NCBI GenBank assembly: GCA_902569615.1
Contig: CACFUX010000004.1
Location: 1 to 54,636 of the forward strand
Source: an uncultured Pelagibacteraceae bacterium
GTDB taxonomy: Bacteria; Pseudomonadota; Alphaproteobacteria; Pelagibacterales; Pelagibacteraceae
Length of the DNA: 54,636 bases
Direction of reading: 5' to 3'
A program made the position numbers and the translations under genes. The notes under the pieces are model-generated. The model was not told the DNA's origin, made no database searches, and was given only the letters and a program-made list of their open reading frames with translations. Below are positions 52,960-54,636 of the stretch, one piece after another. Numbering within the stretch: the stretch's first letter is position 1; the number at the start of each line of letters is the position of its first letter.

Positions 52960-53996
52960 TACTTAAAAATATGCTTTAACTCATTTTCTATCATTTCGTC
53001 TATGAGCATATTTATATTTATTTTTGGTTTCCATTTAAGGTCTTTTCTAGCTTTCCTTGAATCTCCTAAAAGTGTATTTACATCTAATGGTCTAAAATAA
53101 TTTTTATCACATTCTATTATTAATTTATTATTTTGATCATAAGCTTTTTCATTAATTCCTTTACCTTTCCATTTTAATTTTATTTTTAATTTTTTTGCAA
53201 CTAAGTTTACAAAATATTTAATTGAATATTGCTTTCCAGTAGAAATTATAAAATCGTCTGGTTTTTTGTGTTGAAGTATTTTCCACATTGCTAAACAATA
53301 ATCTTTTGCATGCCCCCAGTCTCTTCTAGCATAAAGATTGCCTAAAAATAATTTTTTTTGTTTTCCAAATTTTATCTTACACATTGCAGCAACAATTTTT
53401 TTTGTAACAAATGTTTCTCCTCTTCGAGAACTTTCATGATTAAATAAAATTCCGTTTGAAGCAAAAATATTATAAGCTTCTCTATAATTTTTTGTAATCC
53501 AATGAGCATACACTTTTGCAACTCCATATGGGCTTAATGGATAAAATGGTGTTTTTTCATTTTGAGGAGTTGTTTGAACTTTTCCAAACATTTCTGATGT
53601 TCCTGCTTGATAAAACTTAGTTTTTTTTTCAAAACTATGAAATTTTATAGCTTCTAAAATTCTTAGAGCGCCAAGTGCATCAGCATTAGCAGTATATTCT
53701 GGAACTTCAAATGATACTGCAACATGTGATTGGGCTGCTAAATTGTATATTTCATCTGGTTTAATTTTTTTTATTATTTGTGAAACCGAAGTTGAGTCTG
53801 TTACATCACCATAGTGTAAAATTAGATTTCTTTTTTTTTGGTGTGGGTCTTGGTATAAGTGATCTATTCTATTTGTATTAATTGAAGATGATCTTCTTTT
53901 TACACCGTGAACTTCATATTTTTTTTTCAATAATAACTCTGCTAAATAAGAACCATCCTGACCCGTAATACCAAATATTAAAGCTTTTTTTTTCAT
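52959..53996 (-). CDS. gmd: GDP-mannose 4,6-dehydratase
   Basis: First committed step to GDP-fucose and related deoxysugars. The 345 residues contain KALIFGITGQDGSYLAELLLKKKYEVHGVKRRSSSINT, YNLAAQSHVAVSFEVPEYT, FYQAGTSEMFGKVQTTPQNEKTPFYPLSPYGVAKVYAHWIT with YxxxK, ILFNHESSRRGETFVTKKI, ARRDWGHAKDYCLAMW and RPLDVNTLLGDSRKARKDLKWKP, which together are unambiguous for Gmd. It overlaps the upstream SDR gene by 4 bases. Confidence 0.97.
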   Translation of the reverse strand: MKKKALIFGITGQDGSYLAELLLKKKYEVHGVKRRSSSINTNRIDHLYQDPHQKKRNLILHYGDVTDSTSVSQIIKKIKPDEIYNLAAQSHVAVSFEVPEYTANADALGALRILEAIKFHSFEKKTKFYQAGTSEMFGKVQTTPQNEKTPFYPLSPYGVAKVYAHWITKNYREAYNIFASNGILFNHESSRRGETFVTKKIVAAMCKIKFGKQKKLFLGNLYARRDWGHAKDYCLAMWKILQHKKPDDFIISTGKQYSIKYFVNLVAKKLKIKLKWKGKGINEKAYDQNNKLIIECDKNYFRPLDVNTLLGDSRKARKDLKWKPKININMLIDEMIENELKHIFK

Positions 53997-54636
53997 AACT
54001 TTTTTTTGAAATAAATTTTACTTATTTTTTTACAATATTTTTCTAAATCATTAATTGAATATTTAAAACTTATTATTTTCATTAATTTCTTATTATTTAA
54101 TGTAAAATTATCTTTATTTCTAAGATTCTTTTTTAATTTAACGATTTTACATTTATTTTTGTTATAATAATTTAACCATTTTATAATTTTATTTATATAA
54201 ATTTTTTTTCCTATTGAGATGTTATATACGCCAAAGATATCTTTTTTTATAGAAAAATATATGATTTCTGAAAATTTCTTTATTGAAATAAAATCTTTAT
54301 AATTTTTCCCATTATCAAAAATTATTCCTTTTTTTGCCAAATAAAAAAAATGATCAATAAATGTTTGATGGACTTTTCTTTTATTATTTTCTTTTGGAAG
54401 TCCAACAATATTGGAAACTCTATAAATTAAAACTTTGTATTTAAGAATATAATTTAAATTTTTTTCTGTAATTAATTTATTTTTTGAATAATTACATTGA
54501 GGATTTGGAGTGCTATTTTCTTTAATATCATATTTTGGAGTATAAATTTTTCTAGTACTAAAAAAAATATATTTAATATCAAGATTTCTTATTTTTTTTG
54601 CAATAATTAAATCATTATCCAGCTTAGTATTATATT
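53993..54636 (-). CDS. SDR-family nucleotide-sugar epimerase/reductase, truncated by window edge
   Basis: The ORF track lists 115 residues from a TTG at 54340, but the frame has no stop up to the window end, so this is the C-terminal part of a longer gene. Upstream translation reads IKYIFFSTRKIYTP (central SDR strand with active-site serine/threonine), NYSKNKLITEKNL (YxxxK) and KVLIYRVSNIVGLPKENN. These are hallmarks of extended SDR enzymes acting on nucleotide sugars. The remaining C-terminal domain is divergent and lysine-rich. It overlaps gmd by 4 bases and belongs to the same surface-sugar cluster. The substrate is unknown. Confidence 0.8.
   Translation of the reverse strand, partial: YNTKLDNDLIIAKKIRNLDIKYIFFSTRKIYTPKYDIKENSTPNPQCNYSKNKLITEKNLNYILKYKVLIYRVSNIVGLPKENNKRKVHQTFIDHFFYLAKKGIIFDNGKNYKDFISIKKFSEIIYFSIKKDIFGVYNISIGKKIYINKIIKWLNYYNKNKCKIVKLKKNLRNKDNFTLNNKKLMKIISFKYSINDLEKYCKKISKIYFKKKL

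Noticed and set aside
1-54636. CRISPR array, insertion sequence, prophage, toxin-antitoxin or defence system
   Set aside because: No spaced direct repeats, transposase, integrase, phage structural or known defence motifs were found on either strand. The phage-type RuvC is a single gene at a housekeeping locus.

Overview
The window looks like a chromosomal segment of a SAR11 alphaproteobacterium (Candidatus Pelagibacter type). It is very AT-rich, with lysine-, asparagine- and isoleucine-rich proteins and almost no intergenic space. Neighbouring genes overlap by 1-11 bases in many places. No stretch of more than 300 bases lacks a gene. The gene order is that of alphaproteobacteria: yebC-ruvC-tolQRAB-pal-cpoB-tilS-ftsH-folP-glmM, DUF4164/zapA divergent from tkt-gap-pgk-fba-thiE-efp, and rpmE-trcR. 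The species assignment is an inference from composition and synteny.

Layout. 1-1.8 kb holds the 3' part of a PQQ-type sugar dehydrogenase gene and an SGNH hydrolase-like gene. 1.8-3.8 kb holds tRNA-Leu(GAG) and nadA-nadC. 3.8-10.2 kb (minus) holds ppdK, glyS, glyQ and an S49 peptidase. 10.3-18.5 kb mixes isoprenoid genes (polyprenyl synthase, dxs, ispA), pdxH, aroC, xseB, a Sua5-type tRNA modification gene and an ABC-2 exporter. 18.5-26.9 kb holds tRNA-Arg(TCG), rluD, rpoH and the minus-strand block purA, thiD, glmM, folP, ftsH. 27-36.3 kb (minus) holds tilS, the complete Tol-Pal system, a RuvC-like resolvase, yebC, a YmdB-type phosphoesterase, a 5-formyl-THF cyclo-ligase, zapA and a coiled-coil gene. 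36.3-44.6 kb (plus) is a central-carbon and translation block: tkt, gap, pgk, fba, thiE, efp, an inositol monophosphatase gene, rpmE, trcR, rpsU and initiator tRNA.

44.6-54.6 kb (minus) is accessory in character. A transaldolase, a GT2 glycosyltransferase and a polytopic membrane protein lie between tRNA-fMet and the three-gene pnt transhydrogenase. Beyond rpmJ and an isolated 5S rRNA lie a second GT2, a GalE-like epimerase, fcl, gmd and a truncated SDR gene, which together suggest synthesis of a fucose-containing surface glycan. From memory, the large hypervariable island of Pelagibacter genomes abuts an unlinked 5S gene, and this right end fits that picture.

How it works together. Carbon metabolism here is the reversible, gluconeogenic side (PPDK, PGK, class I aldolase, transketolase), with a GAPDH whose cofactor pocket looks adapted to NADP and a proton-driven transhydrogenase nearby. 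Cofactor genes cover NAD, PLP, folate, thiamine (ThiD and ThiE but no ThiC) and isoprenoids. The most unusual reading is that rpsU (S21) appears to start at an ATT codon behind a perfect GGAGG. No mobile element, CRISPR array, prophage or defence system was found.
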